In this document: in pieces, positions 1 to 6,908 of the stretch
Numbering within the stretch: position 1 is the stretch's first letter
Layout: each line of letters begins with the position of its first letter
Origin: Candidatus Cellulosilyticum pullistercoris
GTDB taxonomy: Bacteria; Bacillota; Clostridia; Lachnospirales; Cellulosilyticaceae
Assembly: GCA_018883705.1 (NCBI GenBank)
Contig: JAHLFQ010000154.1
Span: forward strand, 1-7,687
Direction of reading: 5' to 3'
DNA: 7,687 nt
Position numbers and translations under genes: made by a program
Notes under the pieces: model-generated
Database searches by the model: none
What the model was told of the DNA's origin: nothing
What the model saw: only the letters and a program-made list of their open reading frames with translations

Positions 1-58
1 TTTTTGTACTCATAATGTTATCTATACGAATGAAAATCCTAAAATAGGTTCAATAAGA

Positions 59-99
59 AAAACGGTCAATCCATTGATTTTCATGAACTTGACCGTTTT
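59..99. terminator. Perfect 11-bp inverted repeat, probable bidirectional terminator
   Basis: AAAACGGTCAA at 59-69 is exactly complementary to TTGACCGTTTT at 89-99, leaving a 19-base loop that contains the small palindrome TTCATGAA (80-87). The right arm runs into a T-rich tail on the + strand, and the left arm is followed by a T-rich tail on the - strand. The element therefore looks like a terminator usable in both directions, closing a gene to the left of the window. The loop is longer than usual for an intrinsic terminator. An operator or a transcribed leader structure is an alternative, because the right arm also contains a TTGACC hexamer placed like a -35 box. Confidence 0.55.
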
Positions 100-117
100 A
101 TATCGTTTTGATAATAT
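89..117 (+). promoter_or_regulatory. Candidate promoter for the TSCPD gene
   Basis: TTGACC (89-94) matches five of six bases of the sigma-A -35 consensus. It is followed after 17 bases by TAATAT (112-117), a four-of-six match to the -10; GATAAT (110-115) is a better hexamer but would leave only 15 bases. Transcription would begin around position 124, giving a leader of roughly 45 bases before the ATG at 171. The -35 hexamer lies inside the right arm of the inverted repeat, so termination and initiation signals would overlap. This is inferred from motifs alone. Confidence 0.35.
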
Positions 118-131
118 ATACATTGATAATA
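108..131 (+). repeat. 9-bp direct repeat TTGATAATA, 15-bp period
   Basis: TTGATAATA occurs at 108-116 and again at 123-131, separated by six bases. Both copies lie between the inverted repeat and the ribosome binding site of the TSCPD gene and overlap the candidate -10 region. In AT-rich intergenic DNA such a repeat can arise by chance; a paired regulator-binding site is the other reading. Confidence 0.4.
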
Positions 132-170
132 CTAAGGGTTATTATAACACATACTAAAGGAGGAAAACAG

Positions 171-413
171 ATGGAAGTTTATAAAACAAAGGGTGTTTGT
201 GCATCAGAAATACATTTTGAAATTAAGGATGGCATAATAGAAGAGGTTGAATTTGTAAATGGATGTCCAGGAAATACACACGGTATCACGGCATTAATTC
301 AAGGATTCAAAGTAGAGGATGCAATTCAAAAATTAAAAGGTATTGATTGCAGAGGAAAAGGGACATCATGTCCAGATCAATTAGCCAGAGCCTTAGAACA
401 ATATTTAGGCTAA
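171..413 (+). CDS. TSCPD-domain four-cysteine protein (TIGR03905-like)
   Basis: This 80-residue protein ends in the TSCPD motif that names its family (residues 65-69). The same module is found as a C-terminal extension of some B12-dependent ribonucleotide reductases. Four cysteines stand at residues 10, 32, 60 and 67, in the contexts GVC, NGCPG, DCRGKG and TSCPD, the arrangement of the stand-alone four-Cys subfamily. They could bind a metal such as zinc or an Fe-S centre, but the function is not established. The ATG at 171 is chosen because a near-perfect AAAGGAGG (156-163) lies seven bases upstream; an in-frame TTG at 108 would add 21 hydrophobic, non-family residues and read through that ribosome binding site. 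No signal peptide or membrane segment is seen, so it should be cytoplasmic. It precedes the aspartokinase gene by 97 bases and has its own candidate promoter. Confidence 0.9.
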   Translation: MEVYKTKGVCASEIHFEIKDGIIEEVEFVNGCPGNTHGITALIQGFKVEDAIQKLKGIDCRGKGTSCPDQLARALEQYLG

Positions 414-451
414 ACTGAGAACATATAGTAAGAAATGCTTGGATGCTTCTA

Positions 452-479
452 CTTTGAAGTGTTTTTTAATATATATAAT
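452..479 (+). promoter_or_regulatory. Candidate promoter for aspartate kinase
   Basis: A perfect TATAAT stands at 474-479, 31 bases before the aspartokinase ATG. The -35 is poor: CTTTGA (452-457) at 16 bases, or TTGAAG (454-459) at only 14 bases. The surroundings are almost pure A/T, so a chance TATAAT is quite possible. The leader is too short for a lysine riboswitch or a T-box, and neither is recognisable here. Confidence 0.3.
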
Positions 480-510
480 TAGAATTATTATTTTGAAAGG
501 ACATCATGAC

Positions 511-1713
511 ATGCACATCATTGTTCAAAAATTTGGTGGTACTTCAGTTGCCACTAGTGAAAGTAGAAATAAAGTAGTTCAAAAGATAAAAAAAGCAGTT
601 GAGTCAGGTGTAATGCCTGTTGTAGTTGTTTCAGCAATAGGAAGAAAAGGTGCACCTTATGCGACAGACACATTAATTGAATTTGTTTCAGAAACAGCAG
701 GAGAGATGTCACCTCATTCTTCTGATATGCTTTTATCTTGTGGAGAAATTATCTCTGCAGTAACGATGACTACCCTTCTCGAAAAAGAAGGTTTAAAAGC
801 ACAAGCATTTACAGGAGGTCAAGCTGGAATTATCACAGATAATTATTATCAGAAAGCTGACTTATTATGTGCAAAACCAGAGGGATTATTAGCAGCACTG
901 GAAGCAGGAATTATTCCAGTAGTAGCAGGTTTTCAAGGAATGACAAAGGATGGAAATATCACAACGCTAGGAAGAGGAGGCAGTGATACCTCTGCAGCAA
1001 TGTTAGGTGCAAGTCTAAAAGCTGAGCGTATTGAAATTTATACAGATGTAGATGGCATTATGACAGCGGACCCTAATATATGTGGTAAGGCTAAGATTAT
1101 TCCTGCAATCAGTTATACAGAAGTTTTTCAAATGGCAGATAGTGGGGCAAAGGTTATCCATCCACGTGCTGTAGAATATGCTATGCGAGCAGGCATTCCA
1201 TTAGTGATTAAAAATACATTTAGTGACGAAAAAGGAACTTATATTTTACAAAATGTTGAGTCTTTTATTAATAAAGAAAAGCATCATCATAAAGTTATTA
1301 CAAGCGTCGCACACCGCTATCATCGTACTCAATTTACAATTCGTCATAAAGTAAGCGAGCTGGATGATTTATTAGGTATTATTGCTAATGCTGGTATTAG
1401 TATTGATTTAATTAATATTTTTCCAAATGATAAAGTATTTACGATAGATGAGGCTGATGAAAAAGCACTTAAATGCCTTTTAGAAAAGCAAGGTTATTCT
1501 TATGAAGTATTACCGAATTGTGCCAAAGTGACTGTTATTGGTGAACGCATGACAGGTGTACCTGGTGTTATGGCTCGGATTGTAAGAGCTTTAAGTAAAG
1601 AACATATTGAAATTTACCAAACAGCAGACTCATTAACAACAATTGCCTGTTTAATTAAAGAGGAACATGTGGCAAAGGCAATCGATGTACTCCATGATGA
1701 ATTTCATCTATAA
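511..1713 (+). CDS. dapG: Aspartate kinase, DapG (diaminopimelate-sensitive) type
   Basis: It phosphorylates L-aspartate with ATP to give 4-aspartyl phosphate, the first step towards diaminopimelate, lysine, threonine and methionine; it is cytoplasmic. The protein has 400 residues, against about 404 for B. subtilis DapG. The amino-acid kinase domain (about 1-245) shows KFGGTSVA (7-14), LLSCGE (74-79), GRGGSDTSA (154-162), TDVDGIMTADP (178-188) and GAKVIHPRAVE (212-222). Two ACT domains follow (about 264-328 and 337-398); the second carries MTGVPGVMARIV (347-358) and QTADSLTTI (370-378), close to DapG. The ATG at 511 has AAAGGA at 496-501; an in-frame TTG at 439 would add 24 unrelated residues. 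Feedback inhibition by meso-diaminopimelate is inferred from similarity to DapG, not shown. A short His-rich linker (258-260) joins kinase and ACT domains. It stands upstream of tepA, as in Bacillus but without dapA and rnjB between them. Confidence 0.94.
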   Translation: MHIIVQKFGGTSVATSESRNKVVQKIKKAVESGVMPVVVVSAIGRKGAPYATDTLIEFVSETAGEMSPHSSDMLLSCGEIISAVTMTTLLEKEGLKAQAFTGGQAGIITDNYYQKADLLCAKPEGLLAALEAGIIPVVAGFQGMTKDGNITTLGRGGSDTSAAMLGASLKAERIEIYTDVDGIMTADPNICGKAKIIPAISYTEVFQMADSGAKVIHPRAVEYAMRAGIPLVIKNTFSDEKGTYILQNVESFINKEKHHHKVITSVAHRYHRTQFTIRHKVSELDDLLGIIANAGISIDLINIFPNDKVFTIDEADEKALKCLLEKQGYSYEVLPNCAKVTVIGERMTGVPGVMARIVRALSKEHIEIYQTADSLTTIACLIKEEHVAKAIDVLHDEFHL

Positions 1714-1752
1714 GCATGACGTAAATAATTGGTTATATTAGAATTATGATAA

Positions 1753-1842
1753 ATGAGGTATGAATCCTTTTTACTTTTTGCATACTAACACTAATTAAAT
1801 GTGAAAGGAGCAAATGATATGAAAAATGGATGCATACCTCAT
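1753..1842 (+). promoter_or_regulatory. Inverted repeats spanning the tepA ribosome binding site and start
   Basis: ATGAGGTATG (1753-1762) is perfectly complementary to CATACCTCAT (1833-1842), which lies inside codons 5-8 of tepA. Between the arms, TCCTTT (1765-1770) is complementary to AAAGGA (1804-1809), the core of the tepA ribosome binding site, so the two stems could nest and hide it. A competing 5-bp hairpin is possible because GTATG (1758-1762) also pairs with CATAC (1781-1785); TGCATAC is present twice (1779-1785 and 1831-1837). All of this is direct base complementarity. A regulatory role is inference, and AT-rich DNA yields such pairings by chance. Confidence 0.3.
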
Positions 1843-2580
1843 GTCTTTTTAAATCAAGGAACATCAACACCACCTTCTAATAATCCGCCAGCTAATGAAG
1901 CAGATATGGCAAATAGTATTAAGGAGTTTGGACAGGTATCAGTGACAGGTAAAAATGGACAAAGTCCGATACATTGTATTACTATTATTGGACAAGTAGA
2001 AGGACATATGAGCTTGCCACCTCAAAATAAAACAACTAAATATGAGCATTTAATACCACAAATTGTTGGACTATGTGACGATCCTAAAGTGAAGGGGGTT
2101 CTTATTATTTTAAATACGGTGGGAGGGGATGTAGAAGCAGGGCTTGCTTTAGCAGAGCTTATCGCGTCTATTAATAAACCTACGGTATCTCTTGTTTTAG
2201 GTGGGGCACATTCTATAGGTGTGCCTATCTCAGTTTCTAGTGATTATTCTTTTATCACACCAACTGCTAGTATGACCATACATCCTGTGAGAATGAATGG
2301 TACAGTAATTGGTGTCCAGCAAACTTTTGAGTTTTTTGACCAGATGCAGGAGCGTATAGTAGCTTTTGTGGCTAAAAATTCTCATATTTCAGAAGACCGT
2401 TTCCGTGAACTTATGCTAGCGGTAGGCAAACTTGCTATGGATGTTGGTACAATTTTAGTTGGACAACAAGCTGTTGATGAAAAAATCATTGACGAAGTAG
2501 GTGGTTTAACTGAAGCTATGAATAAATTATATGAACTTATTGATGAAAATGAAAAAAAGAATCAAGGTGAAACAGTATGA
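1819..2580 (+). CDS. tepA: ClpP-like serine peptidase, TepA/YmfB family
   Basis: This 253-residue protein belongs to the ClpP/crotonase fold and to the TepA (translocation-enhancing protein) branch, which is about 245 residues long in B. subtilis. The catalytic elements are intact: the oxyanion-forming [10 protein letters not shown] (99-108), nucleophile Ser132 in GGAHSIG (128-134), His155 in SMTIHPV (151-157), and probable third member Asp208 before [16 protein letters not shown] (210-225). An extended Pro-rich N-terminus (residues 17-25) takes the place of the ClpP leader, with no signal peptide. The B. subtilis homologue has been reported to aid protein secretion and later to degrade small acid-soluble spore proteins during outgrowth. 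The ATG at 1819 follows AAAGGAG (1804-1810); the upstream in-frame GTG at 1801 lies at that binding site and is rejected. The gene overlaps the following ylzJ-like gene by four bases, implying coupled translation. True substrates are unknown here. Confidence 0.92.
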   Translation: MKNGCIPHVFLNQGTSTPPSNNPPANEADMANSIKEFGQVSVTGKNGQSPIHCITIIGQVEGHMSLPPQNKTTKYEHLIPQIVGLCDDPKVKGVLIILNTVGGDVEAGLALAELIASINKPTVSLVLGGAHSIGVPISVSSDYSFITPTASMTIHPVRMNGTVIGVQQTFEFFDQMQERIVAFVAKNSHISEDRFRELMLAVGKLAMDVGTILVGQQAVDEKIIDEVGGLTEAMNKLYELIDENEKKNQGETV

Positions 2581-2789
2581 TGTATTCTATTGCACCCATA
2601 TATGGGTTAGACTTACCTGTAGAGTATGAACAACTTGAATATAACGGTGTTGAGATATTAGCCTGTAAAACTGCAGAAGGCTATATTTTAGAACGTATTT
2701 ATTCGACAAATCCTCAAGACTTTTTAAGAGCAGATATGCAACCTGGCAAATTGCTTGAAAATACACTTATCAAACAAGCTTGTCAATGA
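2577..2789 (+). CDS. ylzJ: YlzJ-like protein, function unknown
   Basis: The 70-residue product resembles the YlzJ-like family (about 70 residues), small proteins typically encoded between tepA and spoIIIE in Bacillota. Visible family features are the N-terminal MYSIAP, the EYNGVEILA segment (21-29) and the C-terminal [18 protein letters not shown] (43-60). It has no membrane span, signal or known catalytic motif, and one pair of cysteines (30 and 69) that are not in a metal-site arrangement. Its start ATGA overlaps the tepA stop and AAGGTG (2564-2569) lies seven bases upstream; a second ATG at 2580 is an equally placed alternative. The overlap suggests the product acts with, or in fixed ratio to, TepA, but this is inference. 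A strong terminator begins seven bases after its stop. Confidence 0.85.
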   Translation: MMYSIAPIYGLDLPVEYEQLEYNGVEILACKTAEGYILERIYSTNPQDFLRADMQPGKLLENTLIKQACQ

Positions 2790-2795
2790 TATAAT

Positions 2796-2830
2796 AATAG
2801 ATGCATGTATAAAAGCATGCATCTATTTTT
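2796..2830 (+). terminator. Intrinsic terminator after ylzJ
   Basis: AATAGATGCATG (2796-2807) pairs perfectly over 12 bases with CATGCATCTATT (2816-2827). A G-U pair can reduce the eight-base loop to six, and the right arm ends in a run of five T (2826-2830). It should end the dapG-tepA-ylzJ transcript, or attenuate read-through into ftsK, whose ATG is 43 bases further on. The stem is only moderately GC-rich and the T-run is followed at once by A residues, so termination may be partial. Confidence 0.8.
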
Positions 2831-2873
2831 AAAAACAGAAAATGAGAGATAAAGTGAAAGGGTTAATTAACAA

Positions 2874-5162
2874 ATGAATAAAGGAGAAGGAAAGAAAAAG
2901 GGAGTGACTAAGAAAAGAACTCGGATAGCTAAGAAATCTCAAACAATCTCCTCATCGGTTTCTAAAGAAATTATAGGACTTTCTATGATTGGAATTGGAT
3001 TATTGGTTACTATTGGAATCTTTTCTGTGAAGTCAGGGCTATTTGGTCAGCTCCTTAAACAAGTTTTTGTGGGGCTATTTGGGATAGGTGGTTATATTGT
3101 TCCATTTGGTGCTATTATTTTAGGAATCTTCTATATGCAAGGCTCTTTTGATAAGTTTTATCGACTGCTTATTTATGGCCTTTCGTTTATCTTTATGCTA
3201 GTTGTATTTTTTCATTTACTAAGTTATGGAGATGATACGTCTCTTTCACTTCTAAGTTTAAGCTATTTAGAAAGTGCAAGTTGGCAAAATGGGGGCTATA
3301 TTGGTGCAATGATTGCAAGAGTTACTTTAACACTTCTGGGGCTATATGGAAGTTATATTTTATTAGTTGTGCTTTACGGAATTTGGTTACTCTTATTGAC
3401 ACAATTTCCAATCTTCTCATGGATTAATGAGCAAATTGTTAATCAAATTGAGTTGTATAAACATAAAAAGAAGTTAAAGGTAAAACCTAAGCGTGAACGC
3501 AAAGTTAAGACTATTGCACAAGAAGCATTACCTATTTTAGAAGAGGAAAATCTTGAAAGAGAATATCAGCAGGCACAAGAAGTAGCAGAAGCACCTATTG
3601 CATTTTTTGATGGAACAAGTCAATCTTATGAAGATGAAGATGTTCTACAATTAAGCAAGGTAAATAGCTCTTCAGAAGATGTTCTGACATCTGTTAAGTC
3701 AACACATAAAATGACACATGATGAAATTGTAAAAGAACAGCCTCATATTTCTTTTGAAACGGAAGGAGATGTACCTGTTTATAAAGCACCTCCAGTGAGT
3801 TTGCTAAAAAAGGTAGCGACTCAACAAGATAAGGAGGCCTCTAAGAAGTCACTTAGCAATGCACGTAAATTAGAAGAAACATTAGGAAGTTTTGGTGTAG
3901 AAGCAAAAGTAACACAGATACATAGAGGGCCATCAGTGACTCGTTATGAATTACAACCTAAACAAGGTGTAAAAGTAAGTAAAATTGTAAATTTAGCAGA
4001 TGATATTGCATTAAATCTAGCAGCATCTAATATTCGTATTGAAGCGCCTATTCCGGGTAAAGCAGCGGTAGGAATTGAGGTTGCGAATGCAACAAGTGAA
4101 ATTGTCTATTTACGAGACGTTATTGATTCGGATCGTTTTTTAGCATTCCCTTCAAAACTTGCGTTTGCTTTAGGAAAAGATATTGCAGGAAAGCCAATCA
4201 TTGCTGACATCGGTAAAATGCCACATATTTTGATTGCAGGAGCTACAGGGTCTGGTAAAAGTGTATGTATTAATACATTGATTACTAGTATTATATATAA
4301 AGCAACGCCTCAAGAAGTTAAACTCATTATGATTGATCCAAAGGTAGTGGAACTAAGTATTTATAATGGGATTCCTCATTTATTAATACCTGTTGTGACA
4401 GATCCTAAAAAAGCAGCGGGCGCTCTCTTTTGGGCAGTTAATGAGATGACTAGACGTTATAATTTATTTGCAGAAAATAATGTCCGTGATATGAAAGGTT
4501 ATAATGAGAAACAAGAGCTAGCGGGAGATCGACTGCCACAAATTGTTATTATTATTGATGAGCTTGCAGATTTAATGATGACAGGTGCAAAAGAAGTAGA
4601 AGATGCAATATGTAGGTTGGCTCAGATGGCTAGAGCGGCAGGTATTCATCTTGTGATTGCCACACAAAGACCATCTGTTGATGTTATTACTGGAGTTATT
4701 AAAGCAAATATCCCATCTCGACTAGCGTTTGCAGTTTCATCAGGAACAGATTCTAGAACGATTTTAGATATGGTTGGTGCTGAAAAATTACTAGGAAAAG
4801 GGGATATGCTCTTTTATCCAGTAGGTGAATCAAAACCAATTCGTATTCAAGGTGCGTTCATTTCTGATCAGGAAGTAGAAAGTATTGTAAATACGATTAA
4901 AACGGATCGAGTGGATTATGAGAAGTCTGTTATGGAGACTCTAGAAAATGTTGCAGCACCGGCAAGTACAGATGATGAAGAAGCTGATGAATTATTAGAA
5001 AAGGCAGTTGAGTTTGCAGCTGATAAAGAAAAGCTTTCAATCTCAATGTTACAACGCTATTTTAGAATTGGATTTAATCGTGCAGCTAGATTAATGGATG
5101 CACTGGAAGCAAGAGGAGTAGTAGGACCTGATGAAGGTAGCAAGCCAAGAAAGGTTTTATAA
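2874..5162 (+). CDS. ftsK: DNA translocase FtsK/SpoIIIE
   Basis: This is a 762-residue septum-anchored, ATP-driven double-stranded DNA pump that clears chromosome DNA from the closing division or sporulation septum. After a very basic N-terminus (1-21) come about four or five membrane segments (roughly 32-52, 64-88, 96-117 and 144-178), then a short charged linker (about 190-320), far shorter than in E. coli FtsK and close to SpoIIIE. The motor alpha domain covers about 325-425. The beta domain has Walker A GATGSGKS (456-463), MIDPKVVELS (486-495), Walker B IVIIIDELADLMM (557-569) and ATQRPSVDVITG (596-607). A winged-helix gamma domain (about 700-762) ends in RAARLMDALEARGVVG and GSKPRKVL and should read chromosome polarity motifs. 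The ATG at 2874 has AAAGGG at 2857-2862, a somewhat long 11-base spacing; an in-frame GTG at 2904 is a weaker alternative. Synteny with tepA and ylzJ favours SpoIIIE; sequence alone does not separate the two names. Confidence 0.96.
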   Translation: MNKGEGKKKGVTKKRTRIAKKSQTISSSVSKEIIGLSMIGIGLLVTIGIFSVKSGLFGQLLKQVFVGLFGIGGYIVPFGAIILGIFYMQGSFDKFYRLLIYGLSFIFMLVVFFHLLSYGDDTSLSLLSLSYLESASWQNGGYIGAMIARVTLTLLGLYGSYILLVVLYGIWLLLLTQFPIFSWINEQIVNQIELYKHKKKLKVKPKRERKVKTIAQEALPILEEENLEREYQQAQEVAEAPIAFFDGTSQSYEDEDVLQLSKVNSSSEDVLTSVKSTHKMTHDEIVKEQPHISFETEGDVPVYKAPPVSLLKKVATQQDKEASKKSLSNARKLEETLGSFGVEAKVTQIHRGPSVTRYELQPKQGVKVSKIVNLADDIALNLAASNIRIEAPIPGKAAVGIEVANATSEIVYLRDVIDSDRFLAFPSKLAFALGKDIAGKPIIADIGKMPHILIAGATGSGKSVCINTLITSIIYKATPQEVKLIMIDPKVVELSIYNGIPHLLIPVVTDPKKAAGALFWAVNEMTRRYNLFAENNVRDMKGYNEKQELAGDRLPQIVIIIDELADLMMTGAKEVEDAICRLAQMARAAGIHLVIATQRPSVDVITGVIKANIPSRLAFAVSSGTDSRTILDMVGAEKLLGKGDMLFYPVGESKPIRIQGAFISDQEVESIVNTIKTDRVDYEKSVMETLENVAAPASTDDEEADELLEKAVEFAADKEKLSISMLQRYFRIGFNRAARLMDALEARGVVGPDEGSKPRKVL

Positions 5163-5189
5163 AATAAACGATAGATAAAGGAGTTCATT

Positions 5190-6860
5190 ATGAAAACAGA
5201 TATTCAAATTGCTCAAGAAGCAACCATGCTTCCTATTACTGAAGTTGCTAAGAAGGCAGGTATAATGCCAGATGATCTTGAACTATATGGTAAATATAAA
5301 GCTAAGCTTTCTTATGAATTAATAGACAAAGTAAAAGATCAATCAAAAGGGAAATTAGTACTTGTCACTGCTACAAATCCTACCCCAGCAGGTGAAGGAA
5401 AAACTACTGTAACAGTTGGGCTCGGACAGGCTCTATGTAAACTTGGTGAAAATGCAATTATTGCTTTAAGAGAGCCTTCTTTAGGACCTTGTATGGGAAT
5501 TAAAGGTGGCGCCGCTGGTGGCGGTTATGCACAAGTTGTTCCAATGGAAGATATAAATCTTCACTTTACAGGAGATATTCATGCCATTGGAGCTGCAAAT
5601 AATTTATTAGCAGCAATGCTTGATAATCATATTCATCAAGGTAATGCATTAAATATTGATGTACGTACCGTTACTTGGAAAAGATGTGTGGATATGAATG
5701 ACCGTGCTCTTCGAGACATTGTTATAGGCCTTGGTGGTTCATTAAATGGGATGCCAAGACAAGATGGTTTTATGATTACAGTAGCATCAGAGATTATGGC
5801 TATTTTATGTTTAGCAACAGATCTTGAGGATCTTAAGCATAAGATTAGTCAAATCATTGTAGCTTATAATCATAAAGGAGAACCTGTAACTGCAGGAGAT
5901 TTAAATGCACAAGGGGCTATGGCTACACTTCTAAAGGATGCTATCAAACCTAACCTTGTACAAACTTTAGAAAATACACCTGTTATCATGCATGGGGGCC
6001 CATTTGCAAACATTGCTCATGGTTGTAATAGTATTGTGGCTACAGATCTTGCTTTGAAACTTGGTGACATTGTGATTACAGAAGCAGGTTTTGGCGCGGA
6101 TTTAGGGGCTGAAAAATTCTTTGATATTAAATGTCGTAAAGCAAATTTAAAACCGGATGCGGTTGTTTTAGTAACAACCATTCGTGCACTTAAGTATAAC
6201 GGCGGGGTAGCCAAAGCAGATTTACAAAGTGAAAACTTAGAAGCATTAGCTCAAGGGAGTTGTAACTTAGAAAAACACATTGAAAATATACAAGCCTTTG
6301 GTGTACCTGTTATTGTTACTTTAAATACTTTTTTAAGTGATACAGATGCAGAAATTGCTTTTGTAAAAAAAGTATGTGAAGAAAAAGGTTGTCGCTTTGC
6401 CCTTGCTAATGTTTGGGCAGAAGGTGGGGAAGGGGGAATTGAGTTAGCTCAAGAAGTATTATCAGTTCTTAATCATGAAATAAGTCACTTTAAACCACTT
6501 TATGAAGACACACTTTCAACAGAGGATAAAATCAAGAAAATTGCAACGACTATTTATGGTGCCAAAGAAGTTGTTTTTGAACCTAAGGCACTGAAAGAAC
6601 TTAATAGAATTAAAGAACTTGGATTGAGTCATTTACCTGTTTGTATGGCTAAAAATCAATATTCTTTTTCTGATGATGCCAAGCTTTTAGGTAGGCCGGA
6701 GGGTTTTACAACAACGATTAAAGAAATTAGAATATCTGCAGGTGCAGGATTTATTGTTGTTTTAACCGGTAATGTGATGACCATGCCAGGGTTACCGAAA
6801 ATCCCAGCGGCTGAAGCGATTGACATAAATTCTAACGGTATAGTAACTGGATTATTTTAA
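5190..6860 (+). CDS. fhs: Formate-tetrahydrofolate ligase
   Basis: It joins formate to tetrahydrofolate using ATP, giving 10-formyl-tetrahydrofolate; in anaerobes it serves purine synthesis, glycine/serine interconversion and, where present, the methyl branch of the Wood-Ljungdahl pathway. The 556 residues match the usual family length of about 555. Hallmarks are the P-loop-like [11 protein letters not shown] (63-73), [20 protein letters not shown] (94-113, with the family signature from Gly103), [10 protein letters not shown] (124-133), VASEIMA (198-204) and the C-terminal [16 protein letters not shown]. No truncation or frameshift is visible. AAAGGAG (5177-5183) sits six bases before the ATG. 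Only 27 bases separate it from ftsK with no terminator or clear promoter between, so co-transcription is likely. folD follows after 48 bases. Acetogenesis cannot be inferred from this gene alone. Confidence 0.97.
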   Translation: MKTDIQIAQEATMLPITEVAKKAGIMPDDLELYGKYKAKLSYELIDKVKDQSKGKLVLVTATNPTPAGEGKTTVTVGLGQALCKLGENAIIALREPSLGPCMGIKGGAAGGGYAQVVPMEDINLHFTGDIHAIGAANNLLAAMLDNHIHQGNALNIDVRTVTWKRCVDMNDRALRDIVIGLGGSLNGMPRQDGFMITVASEIMAILCLATDLEDLKHKISQIIVAYNHKGEPVTAGDLNAQGAMATLLKDAIKPNLVQTLENTPVIMHGGPFANIAHGCNSIVATDLALKLGDIVITEAGFGADLGAEKFFDIKCRKANLKPDAVVLVTTIRALKYNGGVAKADLQSENLEALAQGSCNLEKHIENIQAFGVPVIVTLNTFLSDTDAEIAFVKKVCEEKGCRFALANVWAEGGEGGIELAQEVLSVLNHEISHFKPLYEDTLSTEDKIKKIATTIYGAKEVVFEPKALKELNRIKELGLSHLPVCMAKNQYSFSDDAKLLGRPEGFTTTIKEIRISAGAGFIVVLTGNVMTMPGLPKIPAAEAIDINSNGIVTGLF

Positions 6861-6908
6861 TAGATATCATTATTTATTCATTATTTTATAGACAAGGGGA
6901 GAAAAGTT

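Noticed and set aside
2..157. Open + strand frame of 51 codons entering from the left edge
   Set aside because: It reads through the inverted repeat and into the TSCPD ribosome binding site. Its product is an Asn/Tyr/Ile-rich string typical of translated AT-rich spacer, with no recognisable domain. A true C-terminus of an upstream gene cannot be fully excluded without sequence to the left.
108..170. TTG-initiated N-terminal extension of the TSCPD gene
   Set aside because: The added 21 residues do not fit the family, and an ideal AAAGGAGG precedes the internal ATG at 171.
441..467. Weak hairpin plus six T after the TSCPD gene, a possible terminator
   Set aside because: The stem has only about five solid pairs, the rest being G-U wobbles, and is mostly A/T. 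It is too weak to call.
475..488. ATAATT/AATTAT inverted repeat ahead of the aspartokinase
   Set aside because: It consists only of A/T, has a two-base loop, and is expected by chance in this composition.
439..510. TTG-initiated N-terminal extension of the aspartokinase
   Set aside because: Aspartokinases begin a few residues before KFGGTS; the ATG at 511 gives this and has a good ribosome binding site.
414..510. Lysine riboswitch or T-box ahead of the aspartokinase
   Set aside because: The spacer is 97 bases and lacks the conserved cores and multi-helix structure of either class.
6017..6214. 65-codon open frame on the - strand inside fhs
   Set aside because: It lies wholly antisense to a conserved, full-length fhs, resembles no family I know and has no convincing ribosome binding site.
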